Shown here: positions 42,312 to 51,188 of the stretch, in pieces | Layout of the letters: every line of letters starts with the position of its first letter | Numbering within the stretch: position 1 is the first letter of the stretch | NCBI GenBank assembly: GCA_003235475.1 | Contig: QJWC01000070.1 | Location: forward strand, 1 to 54,740 | DNA length: 54,740 nt | Direction of reading: 5' to 3' | DNA from: Acidimicrobiia bacterium | GTDB taxonomy: Bacteria; Actinomycetota; Acidimicrobiia; Spongiisociales; UBA5794 | Translations under genes and position numbers: made by a program | The notes under the pieces: generated by a model | What the model was told of the DNA's origin: nothing | The model's database searches: none | The model's input: only the letters and a program-made list of their open reading frames with translations

Positions 42312-44879
42312 CTAGTTGAAGGCGAGGCTGTCGCCGTCGACGTGGACGGTGACAGCCGAACCTTCGCCCAACTCCCCGTCGAGCACCTTGAGTGCGAGTG
42401 GGTCGGCAACGGCCGTCTGGAGCAGCCGCTTCAGCGGACGTGCACCGTACACCGGGTCGTAGCCGTGGTCCGTGAGCCAGTCGATCGCATCGTCCTTGAG
42501 CTCCACGTTGATCTTCCGATCCGCGAGGCGCTCACGGAGGTCGGCAAATTGGATCTCGACGATGCGCCGCAGGTCAGCCTTCGAGAGGCGGTGGAACACG
42601 ATCGTGTCGTCCACCCGATTCAGGAACTCCGGCCTGAAGTGGGCCCTCACGGCACCCATCACGCGATCGGCGACCACCTCCTCGGGCAGTTCGGGATCGA
42701 TGAACTCAGACCCGAGGTTCGATGTCATCACCAGCACCGAGTTCGTGAAGTCGACGGTGCGGCCATGGCCGTCGGTCATCCGGCCGTCGTCGAGTACCTG
42801 GAGGAGCGCGTTGAAGACGTCGGCATGCGCCTTCTCGACCTCGTCGAGCAGGATCACCGAATACGGACGTCGCCTCACCGCTTCGGTGAGCTGGCCGCCC
42901 TCGTCGTAGCCGACGTACCCGGGAGGCGCGCCGATGAGGCGGCTCACCGAGTGCTTCTCCATGTACTCGGACATGTCGATGCGGACCATCGCCCGCTCGT
43001 CATCGAAGAGGAACTCGGCGAGCGCCCTGGCGAGCTCGGTCTTGCCGACACCCGTCGGACCGAGGAACAGGAACGACCCGATCGGACGGTTCGGATCCGA
43101 GAGTCCTGCCCTCGATCGGCGAATCGCATTGGAGATCGCTGACACCGCAGCGTCCTGGCCGACCACGCGCTCGTGGAGGTGCTCTTCGAGGTGGACGAGC
43201 TTCTGCATCTCGCCTTCCATCAGCTTGGACACGGGGACGCCCGTCCAGCGGCTCACGACCTCTGCCACATCCTCCTCGTCAACCTCCTCCTTGAGCATCT
43301 TCACGTCGCTCTGGAGTTCATCGAGGCGCGCTTGGCCGGCTTCGACCTCCTGCGTCAGTGCCGGCAGCGTTGCGTACCGCAGCTCGGCGGCGCGTTCGAG
43401 GTCTCCTGACCGCTCGGCGCGCTCCGCTTCGGCCTTCGTGTCCTCGAGGCGCTGCTTGGTGGAGCGAATGGCGGCGATGGCCTCCTTCTCGAGGTTCCAG
43501 TGCGCCATCAGCCCGTCGAGTTCCTCGCTGATGTTGGCGAGCTGTTCCTCGATCGTCGCGAGCCGCTCTGCTGACGCGGCGTCCTCCTCCTTGGAGAGCG
43601 CTTGACGCTCGATCTCGAGTTGGCGTCTGCGGCGCTCGAGCTCGTCGATCTCGTCCGGCATCGAGTCGATCTCGATACGGAGCTTGGACGCGGCCTCATC
43701 GACGAGGTCGATGGCCTTGTCGGGGAGATGGCGCCCCGTCACGTAGCGGTCGGAGAGGACCGCAGCAGCGATCAGGGCAGCGTCCGTGATGCGCACGCCG
43801 TGGTGGACCTCGTACCGCTCCTTCAGGCCACGCAGGATCCCGATCGCCTCCTCAACCGATGGCGGGTCAACGAGGACGGGCTGGAAACGACGTTCGAGGG
43901 CCGGATCCTTCTCGACGTACTTGCGGTATTCGTCGAGTGTGGTCGCACCGATCATCCGAAGTTCGCCTCGCGCAAGCATTGGCTTGAGCATGTTGGACGC
44001 GTCCATCGAACCCTCGGCAGCTCCCGCGCCGACGATCGTGTGCATCTCGTCGATGAACGTGATGATCCGGCCCTCGGCGGCCTTGATCTCGTCGAGGGTG
44101 GCCTTCAGGCGCTCCTCGAACTCGCCCCGATACTTGGCGCCGGCGACCATCGACCCTATGTCGAGAGCGACGAGGCGTCTGTCCTTGAGGCTCTCCGGGA
44201 CGTCGCCATCGACGATGCGCTGGGCGAGCCCCTCGGCGATCGCCGTCTTGCCGGTGCCGGGCTCGCCGATGAGGACGGGGTTGTTCTTCGTGCGCCGCGA
44301 GAGGACCTGGATGACGCGGCGGATCTCGTCGTCGCGTCCGATGACCGGATCGAGCTTGCCCTTCCGAGCGTCCTCCGTCAGGTCCCGGCCGTACTGCTCG
44401 AGTGGTGCGTAGGTGTCCTCGGGGTTCTGGGATGTGACCGACTGTGTGCCTCTCACCGACTGGAGCGCCCCATAGATCGCGTCCTTCGTGATGCCCGCAC
44501 CGCGCAGGATGTCGCCCACCTTGCCACGGCTGTTGGCGAGCGCGATGAGGAGGTGTTCGACCGACGTGAATTTGTCCTTCAACGCATCGCGTTCGCCCTC
44601 GGACGCGTCGAGGATCGCGGCCAGATCGGGGGAGAACGCGACGTCCCCGCCACCGGTGACCGTTGGCATTGCCGCGAGCGCGGCATCGAGGGGGTTCCGG
44701 AGATCCGTGGCGTGTGCACCGACCGCTGCCAAAATCGGGTAGACGAGGCCGTCGGTCTGGGCCATCAGGGCATCGAGCAGGTGCTCTGGCTGGACGTAGG
44801 GGTGCGAGCGGGTGACCGCCCGCTCTCTTGCTCCGAGAATGGCTTGCTGGCTTCGTTGGGTGAAGGTGTTGATTTCCAT
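42312..44879 (-). CDS. clpB: ATP-dependent disaggregase ClpB
   Basis: An 855-residue Hsp100: Clp N-domain starting [20 protein letters not shown], first AAA+ with Walker [10 protein letters not shown] and [20 protein letters not shown], a coiled-coil middle domain (about 410-525, rich in Glu/Arg/Leu), second AAA+ with Walker [21 protein letters not shown] and [20 protein letters not shown], and the sensor region [15 protein letters not shown]. Works with DnaK-DnaJ-GrpE (52-54 kb) to resolubilise aggregates. ATG 44879 has GAGGAA six bases upstream. No HspR HAIR box was found in the 54-bp gap to the divergent gene. Confidence 0.97.
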   Translation of the reverse strand: MEINTFTQRSQQAILGARERAVTRSHPYVQPEHLLDALMAQTDGLVYPILAAVGAHATDLRNPLDAALAAMPTVTGGGDVAFSPDLAAILDASEGERDALKDKFTSVEHLLIALANSRGKVGDILRGAGITKDAIYGALQSVRGTQSVTSQNPEDTYAPLEQYGRDLTEDARKGKLDPVIGRDDEIRRVIQVLSRRTKNNPVLIGEPGTGKTAIAEGLAQRIVDGDVPESLKDRRLVALDIGSMVAGAKYRGEFEERLKATLDEIKAAEGRIITFIDEMHTIVGAGAAEGSMDASNMLKPMLARGELRMIGATTLDEYRKYVEKDPALERRFQPVLVDPPSVEEAIGILRGLKERYEVHHGVRITDAALIAAAVLSDRYVTGRHLPDKAIDLVDEAASKLRIEIDSMPDEIDELERRRRQLEIERQALSKEEDAASAERLATIEEQLANISEELDGLMAHWNLEKEAIAAIRSTKQRLEDTKAEAERAERSGDLERAAELRYATLPALTQEVEAGQARLDELQSDVKMLKEEVDEEDVAEVVSRWTGVPVSKLMEGEMQKLVHLEEHLHERVVGQDAAVSAISNAIRRSRAGLSDPNRPIGSFLFLGPTGVGKTELARALAEFLFDDERAMVRIDMSEYMEKHSVSRLIGAPPGYVGYDEGGQLTEAVRRRPYSVILLDEVEKAHADVFNALLQVLDDGRMTDGHGRTVDFTNSVLVMTSNLGSEFIDPELPEEVVADRVMGAVRAHFRPEFLNRVDDTIVFHRLSKADLRRIVEIQFADLRERLADRKINVELKDDAIDWLTDHGYDPVYGARPLKRLLQTAVADPLALKVLDGELGEGSAVTVHVDGDSLAFN

Positions 44880-44933
44880 GGTGCGTTCCTCAGTGTCAGT
44901 GTACACCCGTACAACCGATGGAGTGAGTGGTCT

Positions 44934-45437
44934 ATGCCAGAAAATCTTAGTGATAACGACTTAGATTCAGTCCACGAGGGACGGGGTGGGGCCTGGGTCG
45001 TCGGCCAAGCGCTCCTCTTCGGATTGTTCCTCGGATCACTGATCTGGGGCGAGTCCGTGGACGACCTTCCCGGACTCGTCGTGATCCAGATCGTGGGGCT
45101 GGCGCTCGCCCTCATCGGGGCCGCGATGTCCGGCTGGGCCGCGGTGCATCACGGAACCAGGCTCACGCCTTTTCCCAAGCCGACGGAGGGCATGCCGCTC
45201 ATCGACTCCGGCCCCTACCGCATCGTGCGACACCCCATGTACACGGGGATCATCGCTTTCGTCCTCGGTGTCGGCCTCGCGTACGCCAACCTTGCGACGG
45301 TTCTGACCGGGATCGCGTTCATCGTCTTCTTCATGGCGAAGACCGGCGAGGAGGAGGACATGCTCATCAGGAATGTGCCCGGATATCGCGAATACCGCTC
45401 TTCCGTCCACTGGAGACTCATCCCATACGTCATGTAG
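44934..45437 (+). CDS. Isoprenylcysteine carboxyl methyltransferase-family membrane protein
   Basis: A 167-residue membrane protein with about four helices. The family core is visible: [20 protein letters not shown] near 85-104, then [20 protein letters not shown] and [20 protein letters not shown] with WRLIPYV at the end. These use SAM to methylate small or lipid substrates; bacterial substrates are mostly unknown. ATG 44934 gives a short acidic N-terminus before the first helix. Divergent from clpB. Confidence 0.87.
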   Translation: MPENLSDNDLDSVHEGRGGAWVVGQALLFGLFLGSLIWGESVDDLPGLVVIQIVGLALALIGAAMSGWAAVHHGTRLTPFPKPTEGMPLIDSGPYRIVRHPMYTGIIAFVLGVGLAYANLATVLTGIAFIVFFMAKTGEEEDMLIRNVPGYREYRSSVHWRLIPYVM

Positions 45438-45467
45438 CCTCGCCCCGATCGAAACGGAGGTGGCGAA

Positions 45468-45923
45468 ATGGCCGAGAAGGACAGGTTTTCCGACGAGGAG
45501 TGGGATCACCTGACGGCTGCTCCCCTGGCAGCGGCTGCGGCGATCGTTGCCGTGGGCCATCCGGGGCCGATCACAATGCTCAAGGAGCTGAGGGCGGCTG
45601 GCAAGACGATCAAGCGTGGTCGGAAGCGAAAGGACCTACCGGCCGTCGTCGCCGAGATCGTCGCGGTCGATCCGAAGGAGCCGCTCGGTAACGGCAATGC
45701 AAGCGACTACGAGGGCCTTTACGAGAAGTCGATGGCCGCGGTGTCATCGGCAGGTGAGGCGGCTCGGAAGCTCACCCCTGACGAGTTGGACGCGTATGTC
45801 GATTGGGTCAGCGGTCTCGGTACGGCGACTGCAGAGGCCGTCACCGACAAGGGAGACGACGACCCGGTGAGCGACACCGAACGGGAAGCCCTCCAGGAGA
45901 TCGAGCGCCGACTCCGCGGCTGA
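45468..45923 (+). CDS. Conserved hypothetical protein, cytoplasmic, acidic
   Basis: A 151-residue soluble protein. N-terminus EEWDHLTAAPLAAAAAIVAV with GHPGPITMLKELRAAGK, a basic KRGRKRKDLP patch, and a helical, acidic C-terminal half including AARKLTPDELDAYVDWVSGL. I do not recognise a characterised family. It follows the methyltransferase by 30 bp with GGAGGTGG as ribosome-binding site, and the DUF427 gene follows within 38 bp, so the three are probably co-transcribed. Confidence 0.75.
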   Translation: MAEKDRFSDEEWDHLTAAPLAAAAAIVAVGHPGPITMLKELRAAGKTIKRGRKRKDLPAVVAEIVAVDPKEPLGNGNASDYEGLYEKSMAAVSSAGEAARKLTPDELDAYVDWVSGLGTATAEAVTDKGDDDPVSDTEREALQEIERRLRG

Positions 45924-45961
45924 GCGGGAATCGCCACCACGTCGGCGAGGTTGTTGCGTCC

Positions 45962-46246
45962 ATGGCAAAGGCAGTCTGGAATGGAACCGTGGTCGCCGAG
46001 AGCGACGAGACGATCATGGTCGAGGGCAACCACTACTTCCCGCCCGAAGCCGTGAAGTGGGAGTTCTTCGTCGACTCTCCGGCCCACACCGTATGCGGAT
46101 GGAAGGGCACGGCGAGCTACTACGACGTGGTCGTCGAAGGTGAGACATCGCGGGGCGGCGCGTGGTACTACCCGGATCCGAAGCCAGCCGCATCCGACAT
46201 CAAGGACTACATCGCCTTCTGGCGCGGCATCCGCGTCTCCTCGTAA
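45962..46246 (+). CDS. DUF427 domain protein
   Basis: A 94-residue protein: AKAVWNGTVVAESDETIMVE, GNHYFPPEAVKWEFFVDS, the family hallmark TVCGWKGTASYYDVVVEGE, then GGAWYYPDPKPAASDIKDYI and AFWRGIRV. DUF427 is a small beta-rich family with no agreed biochemical role. ATG 45962 gives the usual single-domain length. Repeat B begins 4 bp after the stop. Confidence 0.9.
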   Translation: MAKAVWNGTVVAESDETIMVEGNHYFPPEAVKWEFFVDSPAHTVCGWKGTASYYDVVVEGETSRGGAWYYPDPKPAASDIKDYIAFWRGIRVSS

Positions 46247-46249
46247 ATC

Positions 46250-46296
46250 GTCCCCCTTTCAAGGGGGACGGGCGAGCGCAGCGAGCCAGGGGGATC
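46250..46296 (+). repeat. Dispersed repeat B, copy 6
   Basis: GTCCCCCTTTCAAGGGGGAC, GGGCGAGCGCAGCGAGCC, AGGGGGATC, 4 bp after the DUF427 stop. Here B precedes A, the reverse of the order at 158-287. Confidence 0.9.
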
Positions 46297-46314
46297 CGCG
46301 TCCTCCACCCTGCG

Positions 46315-46365
46315 AACCCCCCTGCATCGCACTTCGTGCTCTGCCGTCCCCCCTGAGGGTGGGAC
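46315..46365 (+). repeat. Dispersed repeat A, copy 4
   Basis: AACCCCCCTGCATCGCACTT, CGTGCTCTGCC, GTCCCCCC-TGAG-GGTGGGAC. The following 46366-46402 has a fragment resembling repeat C. Confidence 0.88.
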
Positions 46366-46431
46366 GTTCCTCCTTCATCCTCCTCCAGCCTTGGGCGGGG
46401 GAGAGATCCAACGTGTGGCTACATTTGCGGG

Positions 46432-47067
46432 ATGATTCCGATCCGTCTGATCGAGACCGAGCGCGAGGACTTCGACGGTCCCGTCATCGAACTGTGGCGC
46501 GACCGGGACTTCGTCGGTTTCGTCTTCTTCGACGGTGAGTCCACGATCCTCCAGGTCTATCCCGACGGCGAAGGGGATGTCCACGACCTCGACGTCAACG
46601 AACTCCAGACGCTCCTCGACACCGCCGTTCGTATGGTCGACCCTGACGCGTTCAACGACGAGTTGGACGAACTCAGGGAAGCCGCCGCCGCGATCTCACC
46701 GGCTTGGGGGAACGAGCACCCTGCCACGGTGGCGCTGCTCGCAGAGTTCGATCCGCTCGCCGTGCACAGGAGCGAGGACGGAGAGGGCTTCTTCCGAAGG
46801 TCGATCGCAGGACGCTTCATCACGAAGGCCGAGGAACTCGACCTCGCCGTGACCGAGATGGATGGATTCGACCTCGAGGGTGACACGCTCACCCCGATCC
46901 CCGATCTCGTGTTCGAGGTCGCCGACCAGCCGATGATGACATGGTCGGAGTTCAGGGCCTTTGCCAACACGTCGGCGCACAACGCGCTGTCGACCTGGCC
47001 CTCCCGCGACACCGTTGTCGTGGCATTCGTCTTCAAACAGCCGGACGACGAGGAGATCGTTGCCTGA
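46432..47067 (+). CDS. Hypothetical protein, acidic, soluble
   Basis: A 211-residue acidic protein. N-terminal beta-rich part IPIRLIETEREDFDGPVIEL, FVGFVFFDGESTILQVYPDG, then DVHDLDVNELQTLLDTAVRM, and a second part with GRFITKAEELDLAVTEMDGF and TWSEFRAFANTSAHNALSTW. No signal peptide or membrane helix. I do not recognise the family. It stands alone between a repeat pair and a convergent membrane-protein gene. Confidence 0.7.
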   Translation: MIPIRLIETEREDFDGPVIELWRDRDFVGFVFFDGESTILQVYPDGEGDVHDLDVNELQTLLDTAVRMVDPDAFNDELDELREAAAAISPAWGNEHPATVALLAEFDPLAVHRSEDGEGFFRRSIAGRFITKAEELDLAVTEMDGFDLEGDTLTPIPDLVFEVADQPMMTWSEFRAFANTSAHNALSTWPSRDTVVVAFVFKQPDDEEIVA

Positions 47068-47070
47068 CGG

Positions 47071-47427
47071 TCACGCCGTCGCAACGATGAGCACACCCGT
47101 CACGAGGTAGATCGCACCGACCAGCAGCGGCATGTTCGTGATGATCGACTCGGTGCCACGAGGCGTTTCCCACTGCGCGCCGTTGATGTAGAGGTCGAGG
47201 AGCGATCCTGCGATCGGTCCGAGGATCATGGTCAACACGCCGAGCACGATCACCAGGTAACCGGCAACCGTCTGGGTCGCGACGACATCGCACGGCGCGC
47301 CGGGTATGGATCCGTCGCAGAACTCGGGCCATGCAGGAGCGATCCACAAGGCGAGCAGGAACGCCAACCCGTAGCCGAGCAGAGTGAGGATCACCGTGCG
47401 CTTCAGGCGATGGCGAAACGGATTCAT
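47071..47427 (-). CDS. Small membrane protein, unknown function
   Basis: A 118-residue protein with three predicted membrane helices (about 10-30, 53-75, 96-117) and a Cys pair in the first external loop (FCDGSIPGAPCD) that could form a disulfide. ATG 47427 gives a basic N-terminus MNPFRHRLKRT suited to an inside orientation. Family not recognised. Divergent from hisC. Confidence 0.7.
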   Translation of the reverse strand: MNPFRHRLKRTVILTLLGYGLAFLLALWIAPAWPEFCDGSIPGAPCDVVATQTVAGYLVIVLGVLTMILGPIAGSLLDLYINGAQWETPRGTESIITNMPLLVGAIYLVTGVLIVATA

Positions 47428-47498
47428 GGGGCGATGGTACGCGATCGCGCTCGCGGCTTGGAATCCTGTGTCCGGGTACGCTTGTCCGCGGAAGGAGG

Positions 47499-48587
47499 AT
47501 GATGAGTTCGCCGACGTTTCGACCCGATCTTGACACCATCCCTCGTTACGTTCCCGGCAAACCCATCGAAGAGGTGGCCCGCGAGTTCGGGCTGACGTCC
47601 ATCGACAAGCTCGCATCGAACGAGAACCCGACCGCACCCTTCCCGGCCGTGCGTGAAGCGATCGCCGACGCCGCCCACCTCGTCAATCGATACCCGGACT
47701 CCGCGTCGTACGACCTCACGAATCAGCTCGCCGAGTTCCACGACCTTGCCCCGGAGTCGATCTGGGTCGGCGCTGGTTCATCGGAGGTGCTCAGGTGCAC
47801 GGCGCTCACCGTCGGCGGTCCCGGCACGAGCGCGGTCTACGCCAACCCTTCGTTCATCATGTACGTCATCGGCACGCGGCTTTCTGGTGCAGAAACGGTT
47901 CCGGTTCCCCTGACCGACGCGCTCGACCATGACCTCGACGCGATGCTCGGCGCGCTCCGTGACGACACGACGATCGTCTACGTGTGCAACCCGAACAACC
48001 CGACTGGGGGGATCCGATCGGGGGACGACGTACGGCGGTTCATCGACGAGGTCCCTGAGCGGATCTCGATCGTGGTCGACGAGGCCTATGCCGAATACGT
48101 CACCGACGACCGGTACGAGAGTCTTCTCGAAGAGGCGCCCCTGCGATCGAACGTCCTCGTGGCACGCACGTTCTCGAAGATCTACGGACTCGCCGGCCTC
48201 AGGATCGGGTTCGGCGTCGGCAACCCCGCGCTCATCGACAAGCTCCGCACAACCCAGGCCCCCTTCTCGGTGAGCGCGGTCTCGCAGGCGGCGGCGTCCG
48301 AGGCGCTGCGTTATCAGGACGAGGTCGAGCAGCGCCGCAAGGACAATGCCATCGGCCGGATCACGATGACTGAGGGACTGACCGATCTCGGCTACCGCGT
48401 TGCGCCCTCGCAAGCGAACTTCGTGTACTTCGAGACGCCTGACGCCGAGCGCATCACCGACGGTTTGCTGCACGTGGGCGTCGTCGTCCGACGGTTCGGC
48501 GACGCCATCCGAGTGACAGTCGGCACAGCTGACGAGAACTCCAGGTTCCTGATGGAGATCGCACAGTTCGGAGCGGTCGATGCGTAG
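47499..48587 (+). CDS. hisC: Histidinol-phosphate aminotransferase
   Basis: A 362-residue class I/II PLP aminotransferase: DTIPRYVPGKPIEEVAREFG at the start, KLASNENPTAPFPAVREAI, VGAGSSEVLRCTALTVGGPG, VCNPNNPTGGI, VVDEAYAEYV, and the cofactor Lys in VARTFSKIYGLAGLRIGFGV. It makes L-histidinol phosphate, though relatives can also transaminate aromatic amino acids. AAGGAGG lies directly before tandem ATGs (47499, 47502); the second gives a slightly better spacing. Its end overlaps the next gene by 8 bases. Confidence 0.88.
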   Translation: MMSSPTFRPDLDTIPRYVPGKPIEEVAREFGLTSIDKLASNENPTAPFPAVREAIADAAHLVNRYPDSASYDLTNQLAEFHDLAPESIWVGAGSSEVLRCTALTVGGPGTSAVYANPSFIMYVIGTRLSGAETVPVPLTDALDHDLDAMLGALRDDTTIVYVCNPNNPTGGIRSGDDVRRFIDEVPERISIVVDEAYAEYVTDDRYESLLEEAPLRSNVLVARTFSKIYGLAGLRIGFGVGNPALIDKLRTTQAPFSVSAVSQAAASEALRYQDEVEQRRKDNAIGRITMTEGLTDLGYRVAPSQANFVYFETPDAERITDGLLHVGVVVRRFGDAIRVTVGTADENSRFLMEIAQFGAVDA

Positions 48588-50688
48588 GCCCGAGGACGTC
48601 AAGTGGGATGAACTCACGGAGGTCGTGGCGCTGGACGGGAGTCCGTCGGCCGACGACGGTTGGGTCACAGAGGACCTCGCCGTCGCCTTGTACAAGGACA
48701 TGGTGCGGGCCCGCATCTTCGATCGCCGCGCGACCCAGGCCCAGCGCCAGGGCCGTGTCGGGACCTATGCGATCGCCGAAGGCCACGAGGCCATCCAGGT
48801 CGGGAGCGCCCATGCGCTCCGCGGTGACGACTTCGTCTACCCGGGATACCGCGAGCACGGCGTCCAGATCGCGATGGGGATGCCCTACGAGACGATCCTG
48901 TCGTACTGGCGGGGGCTCCCGAACGCCACATGGGACCCGCGCGAGTACAACCAGATGGTGGTGACGGTTCCGATCGGGAGCCACCTTCCCCATGCCGTCG
49001 GGCATGCCTATGCCGAACAGCTCCGCGGAAACGACGTCGTCACCGTCTCGTACATCGGCGACGGCGGGACATCCGAAAACGACTTTCATTCGGCGCTCAA
49101 CTTCGCCGGCGTCTGGAAGTCCCCGTCGGTCTTCATCGTCTCGAACAACTTCTACGCGATCTCCGTGCCGTTTGAGAAGCAGACGGCAGCCGAGTGGATA
49201 GCGGACAAAGCCGTCGGCTACGGCATCGCCTCGGAGAAGGTGAACGGATTCGACGTGTTCGCCGTGTATCGCGCGACGAAGACCGCGGTCGACAGGGCGA
49301 CGAGCGGTGGCGGCCCGACCCTCATCGAAGCGGTCTGCTACCGCTTCGGCCCGCATGCAACCGCGGACGATCCTGCCCTGTACCGCACCAAGGACGAGGA
49401 AGCGCTGTGGCGCCCGTACGACCCGCTCGACAGGGCCCGCTCGTACATCGAGTCGAAAGGATGGTGGGACTCCGAGCGCGATGCGGAACTGACCGCCGAT
49501 GCGACGGCCGAGTTCGACAAGGCGCTCGACCGGGTGTCTGCGATCGAGCTTCCCGTCCGCGCGGACATCGTGGCACACGTGTTCGATCGGACACCGGCCT
49601 CGATGGTCGAGCAACTCCATCGTCTCGAAGACGGAGCTGGGCAGCCCCGTTCGGAGATCCCCGTCTCGAAGATCTGGACGGTAGGCAAGGATCGGCTTCC
49701 GGACGGTCAGCGTTCCGAGATGACGATGGCCGACGCGATCAACGCAGCGCTCCACCAGGAGATGGCATGGGACCCAACCACCGTCCTCCTCGGTGAGGAT
49801 GTCGCGGTTGCCGGGGGTGTGTTCAGGATCTCTGAGGGGCTGCTCGCCAAGTTCGGGGAGCAGCGCGTGATCGATACGCCGATCAACGAGTCAGGGATCG
49901 TCGGCACTGCGATCGGTATGGCGATGGGCGGTGCGCGGCCGATCGCAGAGATCCAGTTCGAGGGTTTCTCGTATCCCGCGTTCGACCAGATCGCTAGCCA
50001 CCTCGGACGGATCCGGTTCAGGGCTCGCGGCAACACGTCGCTGCCCATGGTGGTGCGGATGCCGAACGGTGCCGGCATCGGGGCGCACGAGCACCACTGC
50101 GACAGCCCCGAGGCGCTCTTCGCCCACATCCCGGGAGTCGTCGTCGTGGTTCCGTCGTCGCCGATCGATGCGAAGGGCCTGCTCGCAGCTGCCATCCGGT
50201 CCGACGATCCGGTGATCTTCCTCGAACCGAAGGTGCTCTACCGAGCTGGCCGCGAGGCTGTCCCAGAGGCGAGGTACGAACTGCCGCTCGGGCGCGCGAA
50301 GGTGCGGCGCGAGGGCACGGATCTGACTCTTGTGACCTATGGCGGAATGGTGCCGGTATCTGAACGAGCCGCGGCCGCAGTCGCGGATGAGGGCATCAGC
50401 GTCGAGCTCATCGACCTTCGGACGATCTACCCGTGGGACGTGGAGACGATCGGTGCCTCAGTGGCGAAGACGGGTCGGCTCCTCGTCGTCCAGGAGCCCC
50501 AGCGCACCGGAGGGATCGCGGCCGAGATCGTCGCCGAGATCGCCGAACGCCACGGCTACGACCTGATCACCCCGCCGCGACGACTGACGGCGACCGACGC
50601 CCCGTGGCCGCAGTTCGCGATCGAGAAGCACGCGCTGATCACAGACGCGATGGTCGCTCACGAGATCCGCGGACTGGTCGGCGGGTAG
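48580..50688 (+). CDS. Branched-chain 2-oxoacid dehydrogenase E1, alpha and beta fused
   Basis: A 702-residue fusion. Residues 1-340 are the E1-alpha part, with the thiamine-diphosphate motif YIGDGGTSENDFHSALNF and VSNNFYAISVPF. Residues 380-702 are E1-beta: MTMADAINAALHQEMAWDPT, LGEDVAVAGGVF, FEGFSYPAFDQI, NGAGIGAHEHHCDSPEALF, DPVIFLEPKVLYR, VEPQRTGG-like VQEPQRTGGIAAEIV. The enzyme decarboxylates branched-chain 2-oxo acids for transfer to E2; no E2 or E3 gene is in the window. The ATG lies inside the hisC end (8-base overlap), so translation is coupled to an aminotransferase. Pyruvate specificity is less likely given the fused layout. Confidence 0.88.
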   Translation: MRRPEDVKWDELTEVVALDGSPSADDGWVTEDLAVALYKDMVRARIFDRRATQAQRQGRVGTYAIAEGHEAIQVGSAHALRGDDFVYPGYREHGVQIAMGMPYETILSYWRGLPNATWDPREYNQMVVTVPIGSHLPHAVGHAYAEQLRGNDVVTVSYIGDGGTSENDFHSALNFAGVWKSPSVFIVSNNFYAISVPFEKQTAAEWIADKAVGYGIASEKVNGFDVFAVYRATKTAVDRATSGGGPTLIEAVCYRFGPHATADDPALYRTKDEEALWRPYDPLDRARSYIESKGWWDSERDAELTADATAEFDKALDRVSAIELPVRADIVAHVFDRTPASMVEQLHRLEDGAGQPRSEIPVSKIWTVGKDRLPDGQRSEMTMADAINAALHQEMAWDPTTVLLGEDVAVAGGVFRISEGLLAKFGEQRVIDTPINESGIVGTAIGMAMGGARPIAEIQFEGFSYPAFDQIASHLGRIRFRARGNTSLPMVVRMPNGAGIGAHEHHCDSPEALFAHIPGVVVVVPSSPIDAKGLLAAAIRSDDPVIFLEPKVLYRAGREAVPEARYELPLGRAKVRREGTDLTLVTYGGMVPVSERAAAAVADEGISVELIDLRTIYPWDVETIGASVAKTGRLLVVQEPQRTGGIAAEIVAEIAERHGYDLITPPRRLTATDAPWPQFAIEKHALITDAMVAHEIRGLVGG

Positions 50689-50690
50689 GC

Positions 50691-50741
50691 ACCCCCCTGC
50701 ATCGCACCTTCGGTGCTCTGCCGTCCCCCTGAAGGGAGGAC
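50691..50741 (+). repeat. Dispersed repeat A, copy 5
   Basis: ACCCCCCTGCATCGCACCTT, CGGTGCTCTGCC, GTCCCCCTGAAGGGAGGAC, starting 2 bp after the E1 stop. Confidence 0.88.
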
Positions 50742-50750
50742 ACCGTCTCC

Positions 50751-50796
50751 GTCCCCCTTTCAAGGGGGACGGGCGAGCGGAGCGAGCCAGGGGGAT
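50751..50796 (+). repeat. Dispersed repeat B, copy 7
   Basis: GTCCCCCTTTCAAGGGGGAC, GGGCGAGCGGAGCGAGCC, AGGGGGATG, ending 2 bp before the hspR stop between convergent genes. Confidence 0.9.
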
Positions 50797-50798
50797 GG

Positions 50799-51188
50799 CT
50801 AGACGTCGCGGCGGATGTCGGGGAGGGGGCGTTTCTTCTTTGCGGCGATGAAGGTGGTGTTGATCGTGGTGCCCCGACGGACTTCCGCGTCCTCGAGGAG
50901 TCGACGGAGCCGATCCACCTGGGCGCGGAGGCGTTCGTTCTCCGCGCGCAGCTTCAGGACGCGTTTGATGCCCTCGATGTTGACGCCCTCGTTCGACATG
51001 TCCTGGATGAGGAACAGGCGGTCGAGGTCCTCCTGGCTGTACCGCCGCGTTCCTCCGGGGGTGCGGTACGGCTCGACGAGGCCCTTGCGTTCGTAGACGC
51101 GGAGGGTCTGAGGGTGCATGCCCACGATCTCGGCGGCCACCGAAATGATGTAGACGGCGTCTGCTTCTGATGGCTGGTCCATGGTCAC
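50799..51188 (-). CDS. hspR: Heat-shock repressor HspR (MerR family)
   Basis: A 129-residue MerR-type repressor: YIISVAAEIVGMHPQTLRVY (13-32), ERKGLVEPYRTPGGTRRYSQ, EDLDRLFLIQDMSNEGVNIE, a coiled coil VLKLRAENERLRAQVDRLRR, and a basic C-terminal KKKRPLPDIRRD. HspR binds HAIR boxes with DnaK as corepressor. Last gene of dnaK-grpE-dnaJ-hspR, as in Streptomyces and Mycobacterium. Start is GTG 51188 (overlapping the dnaJ stop by four bases) or ATG 51182. Confidence 0.93.
   Translation of the reverse strand: MTMDQPSEADAVYIISVAAEIVGMHPQTLRVYERKGLVEPYRTPGGTRRYSQEDLDRLFLIQDMSNEGVNIEGIKRVLKLRAENERLRAQVDRLRRLLEDAEVRRGTTINTTFIAAKKKRPLPDIRRDV

Noticed and set aside
44880-44933. HspR HAIR box upstream of clpB
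   Set aside because: Only loose matches (CTCAGTGTCAGTGTAC) without the CTTGAGT-N7-ACTCAAG pattern.
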